NCBI GenBank assembly: GCA_001464495.1 | Contig: LNDZ01000013.1 | Location: forward strand, 124,001 to 188,000 | Reading direction: 5' to 3' | Length of the DNA: 64,000 bases | From: Betaproteobacteria bacterium Ga0074130 | GTDB lineage: Bacteria; Pseudomonadota; Gammaproteobacteria; Burkholderiales; Rhodocyclaceae | Shown here: in pieces, positions 1 through 8,396 of the stretch | Layout: each line of letters starts with the position of its first letter | How positions within the stretch are numbered: the stretch's first letter is position 1 | Program-made: the position numbers and the translations under genes | Notes under the pieces: generated by a model | Told to the model about the DNA's origin: nothing | Database searches by the model: none | Seen by the model: the letters and a program-made list of their open reading frames with translations, nothing else

Positions 1-1102
1 CTTGATCAATCCAGCTGACGTAATCAGCGGGGAAGTTGAGTGCAGCACAGGTGCGTTGCTGTGCAGTTGCATCGGCCTCGTCTTCGGCCAATTGCAGAAT
101 GCCGCATTCGCGCCAGAAGTTTGAATTCGCATCAAGCCGATGCAGCAAACGCAATGTGTAAAGGTAGGCCGCGCGAGAGAAGCGTGCGGCCAAATTGTCA
201 TCCCGCGCGAGCAGGGGGTGCAGTAAGCCCGCCGGGTTACCAGAGGCTTCCTGTGCTGGTGCTGCATGCTGGTCAATCAGGGTCACATGCCAGCCGCGCC
301 GACTTAATGCTTCTGTCATGCTACAGCCGGCAATGCCGGCGCCGATGACGATAGCGGTAGGGGGTGATAAGGCGGATGCGGTCGATTGCTTGGATATTCG
401 CGTCGTACCTTCGCCAAGGCGAGCCGTGAGCATGTGCCGCTTGCGCGCAAAGCCTTGCTGCTTCTGCACTGTCCAGCCAAGGCTGATGAGTGTTTTGCGC
501 ACGTCACCGGCGACACACCAGCTCGCCAGCGTCGCGCCGGGCGCTGCATGCTGGGTGACGTTAGCGAGCAGCGCCGCTGACCAGAGCTGCGGATTTTTCT
601 GTGGGGCAAAGCCATCGAGATAAATGGCATCAGCCTTGCCCACCAGTTGTGGCAGTGTCTCAAGTGCATCACCTAAGAGCAGTGTCAGGGTGACACGTCC
701 CCCATTCAGTAAGAGGTGATGAAAGCCCGGTGTGAGTGGTGGCCAAGCGTTTTGCAGCTCGCTAGCGAGTAAGGCCAGCTCGGGCCAATGCATATGCAGC
801 GTGGTCAGATCAGCGCGCGTGAAAGGGTGCAGTTCGGTACTGATGAAATGCAGTCGGGTACAGCGTTGCGGATCGTTGCGCCACGCGTGCCAGGTCGCTA
901 GAAAACTGAGGCCGAGGCCAAAGCCGGTTTCAAGAATGGTGAACTGGTGACGACCCTGCCAGGCGTGGGGCAAGCCATTGCGACCGAGGAACACATGTTG
1001 TGCTTGTGGCAAACCGCCTTCGGTGGAGTGGTACACGTCATCAAAGCTGGCCGACCAAGGGGTGCCGTCAGCCGTGAGGGCGAGGCTGGCCGGCGTGATC
1101 AT
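1..1102 (-). CDS. mnmC: MnmC, bifunctional tRNA wobble-uridine methyltransferase/FAD oxidoreductase (C-terminus cut by window edge)
   Basis: This protein makes the last two steps of mnm5s2U34 in tRNAs for Lys, Glu and Gln. The FAD domain converts cmnm5U to nm5U and the methyltransferase domain methylates it with SAM. About 367 of the usual 650-690 residues are in the window. The N-terminal methyltransferase domain shows the SAM loop ETGFGLGLSF near residue 60 and DGFAPQKNPQLW near 160. The FAD domain begins with the dinucleotide motif IGAGIAGCS near residue 252. The ATG at 1102 overlaps the stop of the upstream kinase gene (ATGA), so translational coupling is likely. The downstream end lies outside the window. 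Confidence 0.93.
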   Translation of the reverse strand, partial: MITPASLALTADGTPWSASFDDVYHSTEGGLPQAQHVFLGRNGLPHAWQGRHQFTILETGFGLGLSFLATWHAWRNDPQRCTRLHFISTELHPFTRADLTTLHMHWPELALLASELQNAWPPLTPGFHHLLLNGGRVTLTLLLGDALETLPQLVGKADAIYLDGFAPQKNPQLWSAALLANVTQHAAPGATLASWCVAGDVRKTLISLGWTVQKQQGFARKRHMLTARLGEGTTRISKQSTASALSPPTAIVIGAGIAGCSMTEALSRRGWHVTLIDQHAAPAQEASGNPAGLLHPLLARDDNLAARFSRAAYLYTLRLLHRLDANSNFWRECGILQLAEDEADATAQQRTCAALNFPADYVSWIDQ

Positions 1103-1908
1103 CGCGGATGCAGAAAACCGTCGAGGACGTCGATGAGGATTTCAATGCGTAGCAGGCTCTTCCGCGTGAAGCGTCGCAAGGGGCGTGCGATGAAGGCGAG
1201 GCGCCGCAACCAGGGGAGGGTGCGTTTCAGGGTCTGGCGGATGGCGGCATTGTCAGGATGTGCCGCTACATAAGCACTCAGCAATTGTGGCAACAGCAGG
1301 CGCGATTCAGTCTTGTCTATCGGCCCGGCCAGCGATATTGAGTTAAGAAAGAGAATGAGGTCAGTCGCATGGCAAACGGACAGGGGAAGGAACTCACCAA
1401 AGTTCTCTTCAAAATCGATGCGCGTGAAGTCTCCGTTCTGCAGCGTGACATTCTTAATCTGCGCTCCACCGTGCCACAAGCCGCGTGCATGCAACTGTCC
1501 AAGATCATTCGCAAGGCGCAGCAATACATCGCGCCAGACCGCGGGTGTCCAGCCTTCCAGTTGCGTGGCAACGACGGTGCCGCAATCTTCCAGCAGCAGA
1601 TAGTCAGTGGTTTGGTGGGCGAGGTGCGGCACGGATGCGCCTGCTGCCGCAAGGCTTTGTAGACGCGTGGCTTCGTAGTGCATGCTGTGCGCAGCTTCCG
1701 ACAGCGCCAGCGTGCGTAGTGGCAGTGGTTGGCCAGTAATGCGTTTGACCAACCAACGCACAAACAGCGTTTGCAGCAGACGTCGCGGTTTTTCAGCTAG
1801 TCGCTTGGCGATGTAGTTCTTGCCCGCATGGCGCACACGGACCGTGCGTTGCTGCGGCTCGGCGGCGAGCGCGTGCTCGGCCGCCGTGATCAGTCCTGCG
1901 TCAATCAC
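1099..1908 (-). CDS. Bud32/KdkA-like (lipopolysaccharide-kinase type) protein kinase-fold protein
   Basis: A 269-residue protein with a minimal kinase fold. It has a putative ATP-site Lys35 in YIAKRL, a hinge-like LLLEDCG near residue 105, a catalytic-loop equivalent HGGAQIKN at 146-153, and a metal-binding IDFE at 164-167. The loop position that normally carries the catalytic Asp (HxD) is Gly148. The protein may therefore be a divergent kinase using another base, or not a phosphotransferase at all. The substrate is unknown. Relatives include the WaaP/KdkA lipid A sugar kinases and Bud32. The start codon overlaps the lysS stop and the stop overlaps the mnmC start, so it is co-translated with two tRNA-Lys-related genes. 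Confidence 0.75.
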   Translation of the reverse strand: MIDAGLITAAEHALAAEPQQRTVRVRHAGKNYIAKRLAEKPRRLLQTLFVRWLVKRITGQPLPLRTLALSEAAHSMHYEATRLQSLAAAGASVPHLAHQTTDYLLLEDCGTVVATQLEGWTPAVWRDVLLRLANDLGQLHARGLWHGGAQIKNVTLQNGDFTRIDFEENFGEFLPLSVCHATDLILFLNSISLAGPIDKTESRLLLPQLLSAYVAAHPDNAAIRQTLKRTLPWLRRLAFIARPLRRFTRKSLLRIEILIDVLDGFLHPR

Positions 1909-3419
1909 TCAGCGCGCATCTGTGGGAACAGGATGACATCGCGGATGGCCGGCGAGTCGGTCAGCAGCATGATCAGACGATCAATGCCGATACCGCAGCC
2001 GCCAGTGGGGGGGAGGCCGTATTCAAGTGCACGGATGTAGTCAGCGTCATAGTGCATGGCTTCGTCGTCGCCGGCTTCCTTGGCTTGCGCTTGTTGCAGG
2101 AAGCGTGCAGCTTGATCTTCCGGATCGTTGAGCTCGGAAAAGCCATTAGCGATTTCGCGGCCGACCATGAACAGCTCGAAGCGCTCGGTGATTTCCGGCG
2201 TGGTGTCACTGCGGCGTGCCAGTGGCGAGACTTCAGCTGGGTAGTCGATGATGAAGGTTGGTGTCCACAGCTGGCCTTCGGCAATTTCCTCGAACAGCTT
2301 CAACTGCAGGCTGCCCATGCCTTCGTGCGAAAGAATCTTGACCTTGTGGGCCTTCAGTTGCTCGCGCAGCCAAGCTTCGTCATTTAATTGTTCGTAGCTC
2401 AGCTCAGGGTTGTACTTCTTGATCGCCTCAACAATCGTCAGACGGTCGAAAGGCTTGCCCATATCAATCGGCTTGCCTTGATATTCGAACACTTCGGTAC
2501 CCAAGGCTTCGCGCGCGGCGTGGCGCAGCAGTCCTTCGGTGAAGTCCATCAGCATGGTGTAGTCGGCATAAGCCTCGTAGAACTCCATCATGGTGAACTC
2601 GGGGTTATGTCTGGTCGAGACGCCTTCGTTACGGAAGTTGCGGTTGATCTCGAACACCTTCTCGAAGCCGCCAACGACAAGGCGCTTCAGATACAGCTCC
2701 GGTGCGATGCGCAGGAACATCTGTTGATCGAGTGCGTTGTGATGGGTGATAAAGGGCTTAGCCGCTGCGCCGCCAGGGATGGGGTGCATCATCGGCGTTT
2801 CGACTTCGAGGAAGTGGTGATTGACCATGTAGCCGCGAATCGCCTGGATCAGCTTGCTGCGCGCGAAGAAGGTCTGGCGCGAGTCATCGTTGGTGATCAG
2901 GTCGAGATAGCGTTGACGATACTTCTGCTCAACGTCTGTCAGGCCGTGGAATTTCTCAGGCAGCGGACGAATCGTCTTGGTTAGCAGATGCAGCTCGGTG
3001 ACTTGCACCGACAGCTCGCCTGTCTTTGTCTTGATGACATTGCCTGCAGCACCCAGGATGTCGCCCATGTCAAAGCGCTTGAAGTCGGCGTAAATCTCTT
3101 CGCCTACATTGTCGCGGCTGATGAAGAGCTGAATACGGCCCGACATGTCTTGAATGGTGGCGAAGCTGGCTTTGCCCATCACGCGCTTGAGCATCATGCG
3201 GCCGGCAATGCGCACGCTGATTGGATTTGCTTCGAGCTCTTCGCGGGTATTGTCGGCGTAAACTTCTTGCAGCTTGCCGGCGTAGTTTTCGCGGCGGAAG
3301 TTGTTCGGGAAGGCGCGCCCGGTGGTACGCCATTCGGCCAGCTTGGCGCGGCGCTCGGCGATGATGTGGTTTTCGTCCTGCTGGACGGGGGCGTTATTCG
3401 TATTTTCGGCTTCGCTCAT
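1905..3419 (-). CDS. lysS: Lysyl-tRNA synthetase, class II
   Basis: This enzyme charges tRNA-Lys with lysine in the cytoplasm. Its 504 residues match the family length. An N-terminal OB-fold anticodon-binding domain spans about 65-150. Class II motif 2 ([14 protein letters not shown], about 262-275) is followed by the substrate-site [11 protein letters not shown], and motif 3 ([13 protein letters not shown]) starts near 474. The ATG at 3419 is preceded by a C-rich stretch (CCCCTCCCGCC) instead of a Shine-Dalgarno sequence. A large inverted repeat sits 12 nt further upstream. It is the first gene of the lysS-kinase-mnmC overlapping set. Confidence 0.97.
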   Translation of the reverse strand: MSEAENTNNAPVQQDENHIIAERRAKLAEWRTTGRAFPNNFRRENYAGKLQEVYADNTREELEANPISVRIAGRMMLKRVMGKASFATIQDMSGRIQLFISRDNVGEEIYADFKRFDMGDILGAAGNVIKTKTGELSVQVTELHLLTKTIRPLPEKFHGLTDVEQKYRQRYLDLITNDDSRQTFFARSKLIQAIRGYMVNHHFLEVETPMMHPIPGGAAAKPFITHHNALDQQMFLRIAPELYLKRLVVGGFEKVFEINRNFRNEGVSTRHNPEFTMMEFYEAYADYTMLMDFTEGLLRHAAREALGTEVFEYQGKPIDMGKPFDRLTIVEAIKKYNPELSYEQLNDEAWLREQLKAHKVKILSHEGMGSLQLKLFEEIAEGQLWTPTFIIDYPAEVSPLARRSDTTPEITERFELFMVGREIANGFSELNDPEDQAARFLQQAQAKEAGDDEAMHYDADYIRALEYGLPPTGGCGIGIDRLIMLLTDSPAIRDVILFPQMRAE

Positions 3420-3431
3420 GGCGGGAGGGGT

Positions 3432-3479
3432 AAAAGCAGTGCAATAAAGCGCGTAATTGTCGCCGATTGCACTGCTTTT
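3432..3479 (-). repeat. 14-bp perfect inverted repeat in the lysS leader
   Basis: The arms AAAAGCAGTGCAAT (3432-3445) and ATTGCACTGCTTTT (3466-3479) are perfectly complementary around a 20-nt spacer. In the leftward transcript this forms a long hairpin ending in UUUU, 12 nt before the lysS ATG. It could terminate the upstream SnoaL/TetR transcript (stop at 3554), attenuate lysS, or do both. The A- and T-rich arm ends make it terminator-like in both directions. Confidence 0.7.
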
Positions 3480-3553
3480 GACCAGCCGGAAGCACCTAAA
3501 GCCGGGGATAGCCAGATTCAGATGGCTGCTCAGCGGGGGCTTACCGTTAGCCT

Positions 3554-4033
3554 TTACAGCCCAAGATCGCTGAGGCCCGGGTGGTCATCGGGGCGGCGTC
3601 CCATGGGCCAGTGAAACTTGCGGTCCGTTTCCTTGATGGGTAGATCGTTGATGCTGGCGTGACGCTTCTGCATCAGTCCATTGGCGTCGAACTCCCAGTT
3701 TTCATTGCCATAAGAGCGATACCACTGCCCGGAGTCGTCTTTCCATTCGTAGGCAAAGCGTACGGCAATGCGGTTGTCGGTATAGGCCCAGACTTCCTTG
3801 ATCAGGCGATATTCAATTTCACGCGCCCATTTACGGTTGAGAAACTCAACGATCTTGTCGCGGCCTTGAAAAATCTCGGCGCGATTACGCCACTGGCTAT
3901 CCTCGGTGTAGGCCATCGATACTTTGACCGCGTCGCGGGAGTTCCAGCCGTCTTCAGCGGCACGGGCTTTTTGCGCAGCAGTTGCAGCGGTAAAAGGGGG
4001 TAGTGGCGGGCGAACATTGGGCGTGGTGCTCAT
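3554..4033 (-). CDS. SnoaL-like/nuclear transport factor 2 family protein (DUF1348)
   Basis: The 159-residue protein has the DUF1348 signature: W-N-S-R-D near residue 30, [18 protein letters not shown], then [19 protein letters not shown], ending in a [10 protein letters not shown] motif. The fold is the NTF2/SnoaL alpha+beta cone, which often binds small hydrophobic ligands, but no reaction is established for this subfamily. Its ATG overlaps the stop of the TetR gene by 4 nt, so the two form an operon. This suggests that the protein is under the control of that repressor and responds to the same ligand class. Confidence 0.85.
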   Translation of the reverse strand: MSTTPNVRPPLPPFTAATAAQKARAAEDGWNSRDAVKVSMAYTEDSQWRNRAEIFQGRDKIVEFLNRKWAREIEYRLIKEVWAYTDNRIAVRFAYEWKDDSGQWYRSYGNENWEFDANGLMQKRHASINDLPIKETDRKFHWPMGRRPDDHPGLSDLGL

Positions 4034-4650
4034 GTATTTCTCCTAGTGTTGGTACGGGTTGGCGTGTGTGTTGGTTTTGGACTGTGTTGGATAAGCATCC
4101 GGGCAATCGCCTTAGCTTCTTGTGCGGCGCCACTGCGCGGCGTGACTTGCTCTGTCACGATGGCACCCTCCATCAGTAAGGCGAGTTGCTTTGCTATTGC
4201 AAGCGGGTTGGTAAGGTGGGCAGCCTGACACAAGGCTTCGATGTCACTTAGGACGCGCTCCTTGTGACGGGCTGAGAGAATATGGAAGGGATGCGCTGGA
4301 TTGCTGTATTCCGCCGCGGTGTTGATAAAGGCACAGCCGCTGAAGTCGGCTTGGCGAAACCAGTTATCGAGAAAGTCGTAAAGCGCGTAGATGCGCTCAA
4401 TCGAATCGTCGCTAGCTGCGACGACAAACTCATTCATCGACCCGCACCAGCGCTCATCGCGCAGATTCAGGAAGGCAGCGACCAAGCCATCCTTGGATTC
4501 GAAGTGCTGATACAGGCTTTGACGGGCGACCCCCGCACGATCAAGGATGGCCTCAATGCTGGTGCCTCGAATCCCGTTTGTATAGAACAGGCTGCAAGCG
4601 GCTTCAAGCAGCGCGTCTTTGGCGGGGGTGGGGCGGCTAGAGGTTCGCAT
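4030..4650 (-). CDS. TetR/AcrR family transcriptional regulator
   Basis: The N-terminal helix-turn-helix lies in [21 protein letters not shown], about residues 30-50, followed by an all-helical ligand-binding domain containing [19 protein letters not shown]. The ATG at 4650 is chosen over an in-frame TTG two codons upstream. The protein is about 206 residues and overlaps the downstream SnoaL-like gene. A near-palindromic operator candidate lies 17 bp upstream of the start, consistent with autorepression of a two-gene operon. The ligand is not predictable. The Cys in SGCAF could be redox-sensitive, but that is inference. Confidence 0.88.
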   Translation of the reverse strand: MRTSSRPTPAKDALLEAACSLFYTNGIRGTSIEAILDRAGVARQSLYQHFESKDGLVAAFLNLRDERWCGSMNEFVVAASDDSIERIYALYDFLDNWFRQADFSGCAFINTAAEYSNPAHPFHILSARHKERVLSDIEALCQAAHLTNPLAIAKQLALLMEGAIVTEQVTPRSGAAQEAKAIARMLIQHSPKPTHTPTRTNTRRNT

Positions 4651-4666
4651 GACCAATCATCCAATG

Positions 4667-4682
4667 TAGAACGGTTGGTCTA
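4667..4682. promoter_or_regulatory. Candidate TetR-family operator (TAGAMC-N4-GGTCTA type)
   Basis: TAGAACGGTTGGTCTA is a 16-bp imperfect palindrome just upstream of the TetR gene. It differs at one position from the TAGACC-N4-GGTCTA pattern described for NemR-type repressors. The location fits an autoregulatory operator. Binding is inferred, not shown. Confidence 0.5.
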
Positions 4683-4753
4683 TTAAACGTTTTCGCTAAG
4701 TAGACTGTCAATCTATGCAGCGAATTGCCTATGTGTCACGTGTTACAGGATTA

Positions 4754-4779
4754 AATACGCCGGCATTGGCCGGCGTATT
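4754..4779 (-). terminator. Hairpin terminator downstream of cynS
   Basis: The perfect 11-bp arms AATACGCCGGC and GCCGGCGTATT surround an ATTG loop (4765-4768), 10 nt past the cynS stop. In the cynS direction the stem is followed by a short T/A-rich stretch (TATTTAAT), so termination may be moderate. Confidence 0.7.
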
Positions 4780-4788
4780 GAGGGAGAT

Positions 4789-5253
4789 TTAGTAGGTCTT
4801 GTAAGCCAGATACTTGCCCGAGAGGACGATCTGTACGCGGTCGCCATTCGGGTCCGCAACGCGGCTGAGATCCATCTTGTAGTCAATGGCGCTCATGATG
4901 CCGTCGCCAAACTCTTCGTGGATCAGTTCCTTGAAGGTGGTGCCGTAGACCTGCACCAGTTCGTAGAAGCGGTAGATCAACGGATCAGTCGGCACAGCGG
5001 TGGGCAGCGAGCCTTTGTAGGGCACGGTCTGCAGAAAGGGTGCGGCTTCGTCAGGCAGGCCGAAGATTTTGATGATCTTTGCAGCCTGTTCGGCGGTGAA
5101 GGTCATCTGGCCGAGACAAGCAGCCGTGACCCACTCCTTGGAGAGGCCAACTTCGGCAGCGACATCCTTCCACTTGATGCCCTTCCTGATACGGGCTTCG
5201 ATGATCATTTCAGTGATGTCGTTACGGGTGAGGGTGAGTTCCATGCGCTTCAT
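4789..5253 (-). CDS. cynS: Cyanate hydratase (cyanase)
   Basis: The enzyme converts cyanate and bicarbonate to carbamate and CO2, the former yielding ammonia and CO2. The 154-residue length matches the family. The N-terminal helical DNA-binding-like fold (KWKDVAAEVGLSKEW) is followed by the conserved active-site segment IYRFYELVQVYG, with Arg and Glu, and GIMSAIDYKMDL with the catalytic Ser. The ATG at 5253 has a good AGGAG eight bases upstream. A longer reading frame extends to 5445 but its N-terminus does not belong to the family. No cynR, cynT or transporter gene is adjacent, so this is a stand-alone cyanase and probably serves detoxification or nitrogen salvage. Confidence 0.95.
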   Translation of the reverse strand: MKRMELTLTRNDITEMIIEARIRKGIKWKDVAAEVGLSKEWVTAACLGQMTFTAEQAAKIIKIFGLPDEAAPFLQTVPYKGSLPTAVPTDPLIYRFYELVQVYGTTFKELIHEEFGDGIMSAIDYKMDLSRVADPNGDRVQIVLSGKYLAYKTY

Positions 5254-5403
5254 GCTGGCTCCTGTTGTAGACGGGCTATGGGTGAGAATCGCTCTAGTTG
5301 GGTTGGGTCCAAGAATAGCCAGGAGCGTCATGCAGCTACCGAAGTAGCGCATGGTGATCTTCCTGTTGTAGCGATCATAGGGCGCCGCCAGGTAGCCAGC
5401 TAT

Positions 5404-5438
5404 CGTGCAGCCCAGTGACTTTGCGTGGGGCTGCCACG
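5404..5438. repeat. Bulged inverted repeat upstream of cynS
   Basis: CGTGCAGCCC (5404-5413) pairs with GGGCTGcCACG (5428-5438) with one bulged base around a 14-nt loop. It directly abuts the 30-bp palindrome at 5439-5468. It may be part of the cynS control region or of the 3' end of the response-regulator transcript. Confidence 0.4.
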
Positions 5439-5468
5439 ACGCCATGTAGTGCTAGCACTACATGGCGT
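5439..5468. repeat. 30-bp perfect palindrome between the response regulator and cynS
   Basis: The half-site ACGCCATGTAGTGCT (5439-5453) is followed immediately by its exact reverse complement (5454-5468). It starts 11 bp past the stop of the response regulator and about 185 bp upstream of cynS. There is no T tract on either strand, so it is not a standard intrinsic terminator. It could be a binding site for a dimeric regulator, a cruciform, or a factor-assisted 3'-end hairpin. Confidence 0.6.
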
Positions 5469-5479
5469 GTTGAGCGTGT

Positions 5480-6145
5480 TTAATCTGCCGCGCTGGCTTG
5501 TCTCACCGCATATAAGGCGAGCTCTACATCATTGCGCACACCAGTTTTTTCGAGAATGCGGGCGCGGTAGGTGCTGACCGTGTTGGAGGAGAGCGCCAGC
5601 TGGGTGGCAATTTCCCCCACGCTATGCCCTTGCGAGAGCAACAAATAGACTTGATGCTCTCGATGCGAAAGCAGTTCTTGAATTGGCTTATCGCCCCTGT
5701 CGATGGGGCCGGCACCGACCGAGGAAGCGAGTAGCTCTGCCACCGACGGGGTGATGAACACGCCGCCCTGCGCAACCTTGCGAATTGCAGCAATCATCTG
5801 TTCTGAGTCGGCGCTCTTATTCAGATAGCCGGCAGCCCCGAGCTTGAGGCTGAACACAGCGTACTGCTTGTCAGAATAGGTGCTGAGGATCAGTACGGGT
5901 AAGCGCGGAAACTCGCTCTTGAATTGCTTGAGTATGTCGAGGCCATCGCGTTGCGGCATGGCAATGTCGAGCAGTACGACATCCATGTTGCCATCGACTT
6001 CGCGTACCAGTCGAATCGCATCGGGGCCATTGCTGGCTTCACTGATGACTTCGATATCATCGGCATCGGCCAGAATTTGCTTGATGCCTTGGCGCACAAT
6101 GAGATGGTCATCACACACCAATACCTTGATGGTTTTCTTGTTCAT
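5480..6145 (-). CDS. NarL/FixJ-type two-component response regulator
   Basis: The 221-residue protein has an N-terminal receiver domain with acidic residues in CDDH (11-14), phospho-acceptor Asp60 in VVLLDIAMP and a conserved Lys near residue 110. A C-terminal LuxR-type HTH follows (LLSHREHQVYLLLSQGHSVGE and SSNTVSTYRARILEK, about 155-215). The ATG at 6145 overlaps the kinase stop (ATGA), so the pair is co-translated. A further upstream frame inside the kinase gene is not used. Target genes are unknown. The nearest candidates are cynS, the neighbouring mutarotase and its own operon. Confidence 0.93.
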   Translation of the reverse strand: MNKKTIKVLVCDDHLIVRQGIKQILADADDIEVISEASNGPDAIRLVREVDGNMDVVLLDIAMPQRDGLDILKQFKSEFPRLPVLILSTYSDKQYAVFSLKLGAAGYLNKSADSEQMIAAIRKVAQGGVFITPSVAELLASSVGAGPIDRGDKPIQELLSHREHQVYLLLSQGHSVGEIATQLALSSNTVSTYRARILEKTGVRNDVELALYAVRQASAAD

Positions 6146-7350
6146 GCAGATTCCTGTTCGCTCATCAGGGGCATGACCAGTTTGACACAAGTGCCCTGAC
6201 CGGGAAGACCATCAATGGTTAGCTTGCCACCAAAGTGGGCTGCCCGTTCGCGCATACCGACAACACCATAGCTTTGGGGGCTGTTTAGGGCTTCATGCGT
6301 AGCGCCGACACCATTGTCACGCACCTCGATATACAGCATGGGCTGTGGTGGTTGATCTACAAGCACTCGAATCGAGAGGGCGCTGGCTTTGGCATGGCGG
6401 GCCACATTGCTGAGCATTTCCTGAAAGATGCGGAACACCGCTGTGGCTTGACCGCGCTCAGGTGTGGTGACACCCGCAGCAATATGCATCTGTACGTCTG
6501 ACTGCAGCTCGGCGCTGTTGATCAACTCCTGCGCCTGCCAGTTCAACGCCGCCCACAAGCCCTGATGGTCGAGAATGCTGGGGCGCAGGTCCGTGATAAT
6601 TCGGCCGACGTTATCAACGGCAGTATCGATGAACTTGCCCATCCCCTGACACTTTTGCGCGAGTGGTGGTCGATCATCTACACGCTTTTCCAGCCAGTTC
6701 ACATCCATCTTCAAGGCCACTAACAAAGAGCCAAGTTCGTCGTGAATTTCACGGGCGATACGCGTGCGTTCAGTTTCGCGCACCGTTTCGAGATAGGCCG
6801 CCAACTGCCGCAAGTCGGCCAGCGCATTGGTCAGTTCAGAGGTGCGTTCATTGACCCGTCGTTCCAGCTCATCATTGGTTTTTTTGAGCAGCGCTTCGGC
6901 TTGTTTGCGTTCGCTAATGTCCTTGATGGTGGCAACGGCACCGAGAATGACGTCCTTGCCATCCGGGGTATGTTCAACGATGGGATGCGACGTGTACTCA
7001 GCCTGAAACGAGCTGCCATCCTTGCGCCACAGCACTTCATCCTCAATATGGCAAGGCAGGCCATGGCTGAAAGCATGGAAAATCGGGCACTGATCTACGG
7101 GGTAATGACTCCCATCGTTGTGCGTATGGTGGATGAGGTAATGCATGTTTTGATGCAACGCCTCTTCCGGTAAATAGCCAATCATTTCAGCGGCTGCACG
7201 ATTGATGAAGATGCAGTTTCCCTGCATGTCCACACCAAAAACGCCTTCACCCGTGGACTCGAGCAGGAGGTCAAGTCGCTCGCGCCAGAGCGCCGCGCCG
7301 CGTGGATTGGTTTCAGTGGGGAGAGTGGTTGGATGTGAAGATGCATTCAT
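6142..7350 (-). CDS. Soluble PAS-domain histidine kinase (NarX/DegS-type HisKA_3)
   Basis: The 402-residue protein has a PAS domain at about 25-145 with a PAC-like end (GAVATIKDISERKQAE), then a coiled coil at about 148-195. The dimerisation/phospho-acceptor helix has His203 in IAREIHDELG, and an HATPase_c domain contains DNGVGATHE and YGVVGMRERA. No membrane segment or signal peptide is visible, so the PAS domain should sense a cytoplasmic signal. The His- and Cys-rich PAS stretch (HNMHYLIHHTHNDG, CPIFHAFSHGLPCH) could hold a cofactor or metal, but this is inference. It is the first gene of the two-component operon. Confidence 0.93.
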   Translation of the reverse strand: MNASSHPTTLPTETNPRGAALWRERLDLLLESTGEGVFGVDMQGNCIFINRAAAEMIGYLPEEALHQNMHYLIHHTHNDGSHYPVDQCPIFHAFSHGLPCHIEDEVLWRKDGSSFQAEYTSHPIVEHTPDGKDVILGAVATIKDISERKQAEALLKKTNDELERRVNERTSELTNALADLRQLAAYLETVRETERTRIAREIHDELGSLLVALKMDVNWLEKRVDDRPPLAQKCQGMGKFIDTAVDNVGRIITDLRPSILDHQGLWAALNWQAQELINSAELQSDVQMHIAAGVTTPERGQATAVFRIFQEMLSNVARHAKASALSIRVLVDQPPQPMLYIEVRDNGVGATHEALNSPQSYGVVGMRERAAHFGGKLTIDGLPGQGTCVKLVMPLMSEQESA

Positions 7351-7474
7351 GGGTGCAGCTTAGCAGGCGCTCTGCCGGAAATTCAAGATCAGCCTGTTCT
7401 GGGACTTTGGTCTTCCCAGCAATACTGCGTTAGACACTACAATCCATGCAGGACTAATCAGGGTAGCGAGCATC

Positions 7475-8386
7475 ATGATCACTGAGGCAGGGTTGAACCA
7501 CACGTTCGGAATACCGGGCGCGTTGATTTTTGAGCAGGATGCTGGTGGCCTGCTGTTTGCACGCATGGCAACCGATGCAGGTACGGCATCGCTGAGCCTG
7601 CAGGGCGGGCATTTGCTGAGCTGGCAGTCGTCAGCAAGCGCGGAGCCGGTGTTGTGGATGTCGAAACAGGCGCGTTTTGCTGCGGGTAAGTCGATTCGCG
7701 GTGGTGTGCCCGTGTGCTGGCCTTGGTTTGGCCCACACGCAACTGATCCATCACTGCCTGCGCATGGTTTTGCGCGCATTGCGCAGTGGTCGGTCACGGG
7801 CAGTGATGTGAATGCACAGGGCGAGGTCTCAATCACCCTGGCCCTGCAACACGATCTTGCCCATGAAACGGTCTGGCCACACTCTGCCAACCTCAGCCTG
7901 ACAGTGACTTTGGGTGAGTCGCTGCGCATGCAACTAGAAACACGAAACAGTGGCATGACGCCATTTGTGCTGGGCGAGGCGCTTCATACCTACTTCAACA
8001 TCAGCGATATCGAAGCGGTGACAGTGCACGGCCTTGAAGGCGGTGAGTATTGGGACACAGTTGGCGGCGTTGAGAAAAAGCGGCAAGCCGGCCCCATTGA
8101 GTTCAGCGCGGAGACTGATCGTGTCTATATCAACAGTGACGCTGCGACAGTGATTGATGATCCCGTCTATGCGCGGCGTATTCATATTGCCAAATGCGGC
8201 AGCCTCACCACGGTGGTGTGGAACCCATGGACCGACAAGGCCAACCGTATGGGTGATCTGGGTCAGCCGGATGGCTGGCGGCAGATGCTATGCGTTGAGT
8301 CGGCCAATGCCTGGGACAACAAGATCACGCTGGCCCCCGGTGCTGTACATAGCCTTGACGTGGCTTATCGCGTCGAAACACGCTAG
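7475..8386 (+). CDS. D-hexose-6-phosphate mutarotase (YeaD family)
   Basis: An aldose-1-epimerase superfamily enzyme that interconverts alpha and beta anomers of hexose 6-phosphates. Its 303 residues match the family length. Characteristic segments are SLQGGHLLSWQ, GVPVCWPWFGPH, the catalytic-His region LPAHGFARIAQW near residue 90, TPFVLGEALHTYF, and VVWNPWTDKA with MLCVESANAWDN near the C-terminus, which carries the acidic catalytic residue. It is transcribed divergently from the two-component kinase and is followed by a small gene 10 bp downstream. Confidence 0.93.
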   Translation: MITEAGLNHTFGIPGALIFEQDAGGLLFARMATDAGTASLSLQGGHLLSWQSSASAEPVLWMSKQARFAAGKSIRGGVPVCWPWFGPHATDPSLPAHGFARIAQWSVTGSDVNAQGEVSITLALQHDLAHETVWPHSANLSLTVTLGESLRMQLETRNSGMTPFVLGEALHTYFNISDIEAVTVHGLEGGEYWDTVGGVEKKRQAGPIEFSAETDRVYINSDAATVIDDPVYARRIHIAKCGSLTTVVWNPWTDKANRMGDLGQPDGWRQMLCVESANAWDNKITLAPGAVHSLDVAYRVETR

Positions 8387-8396
8387 GACGTTTGCA

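Noticed and set aside
3420-3553. T-box riboswitch in the lysS leader
   Set aside because: No T-box consensus or specifier loop is seen, and T-boxes are essentially absent from proteobacteria. The hairpin is reported without that label.
5254-5445. N-terminal extension of cyanase
   Set aside because: The internal ATG has a strong ribosome site and gives the family length, while the extension has no homology to cyanase.
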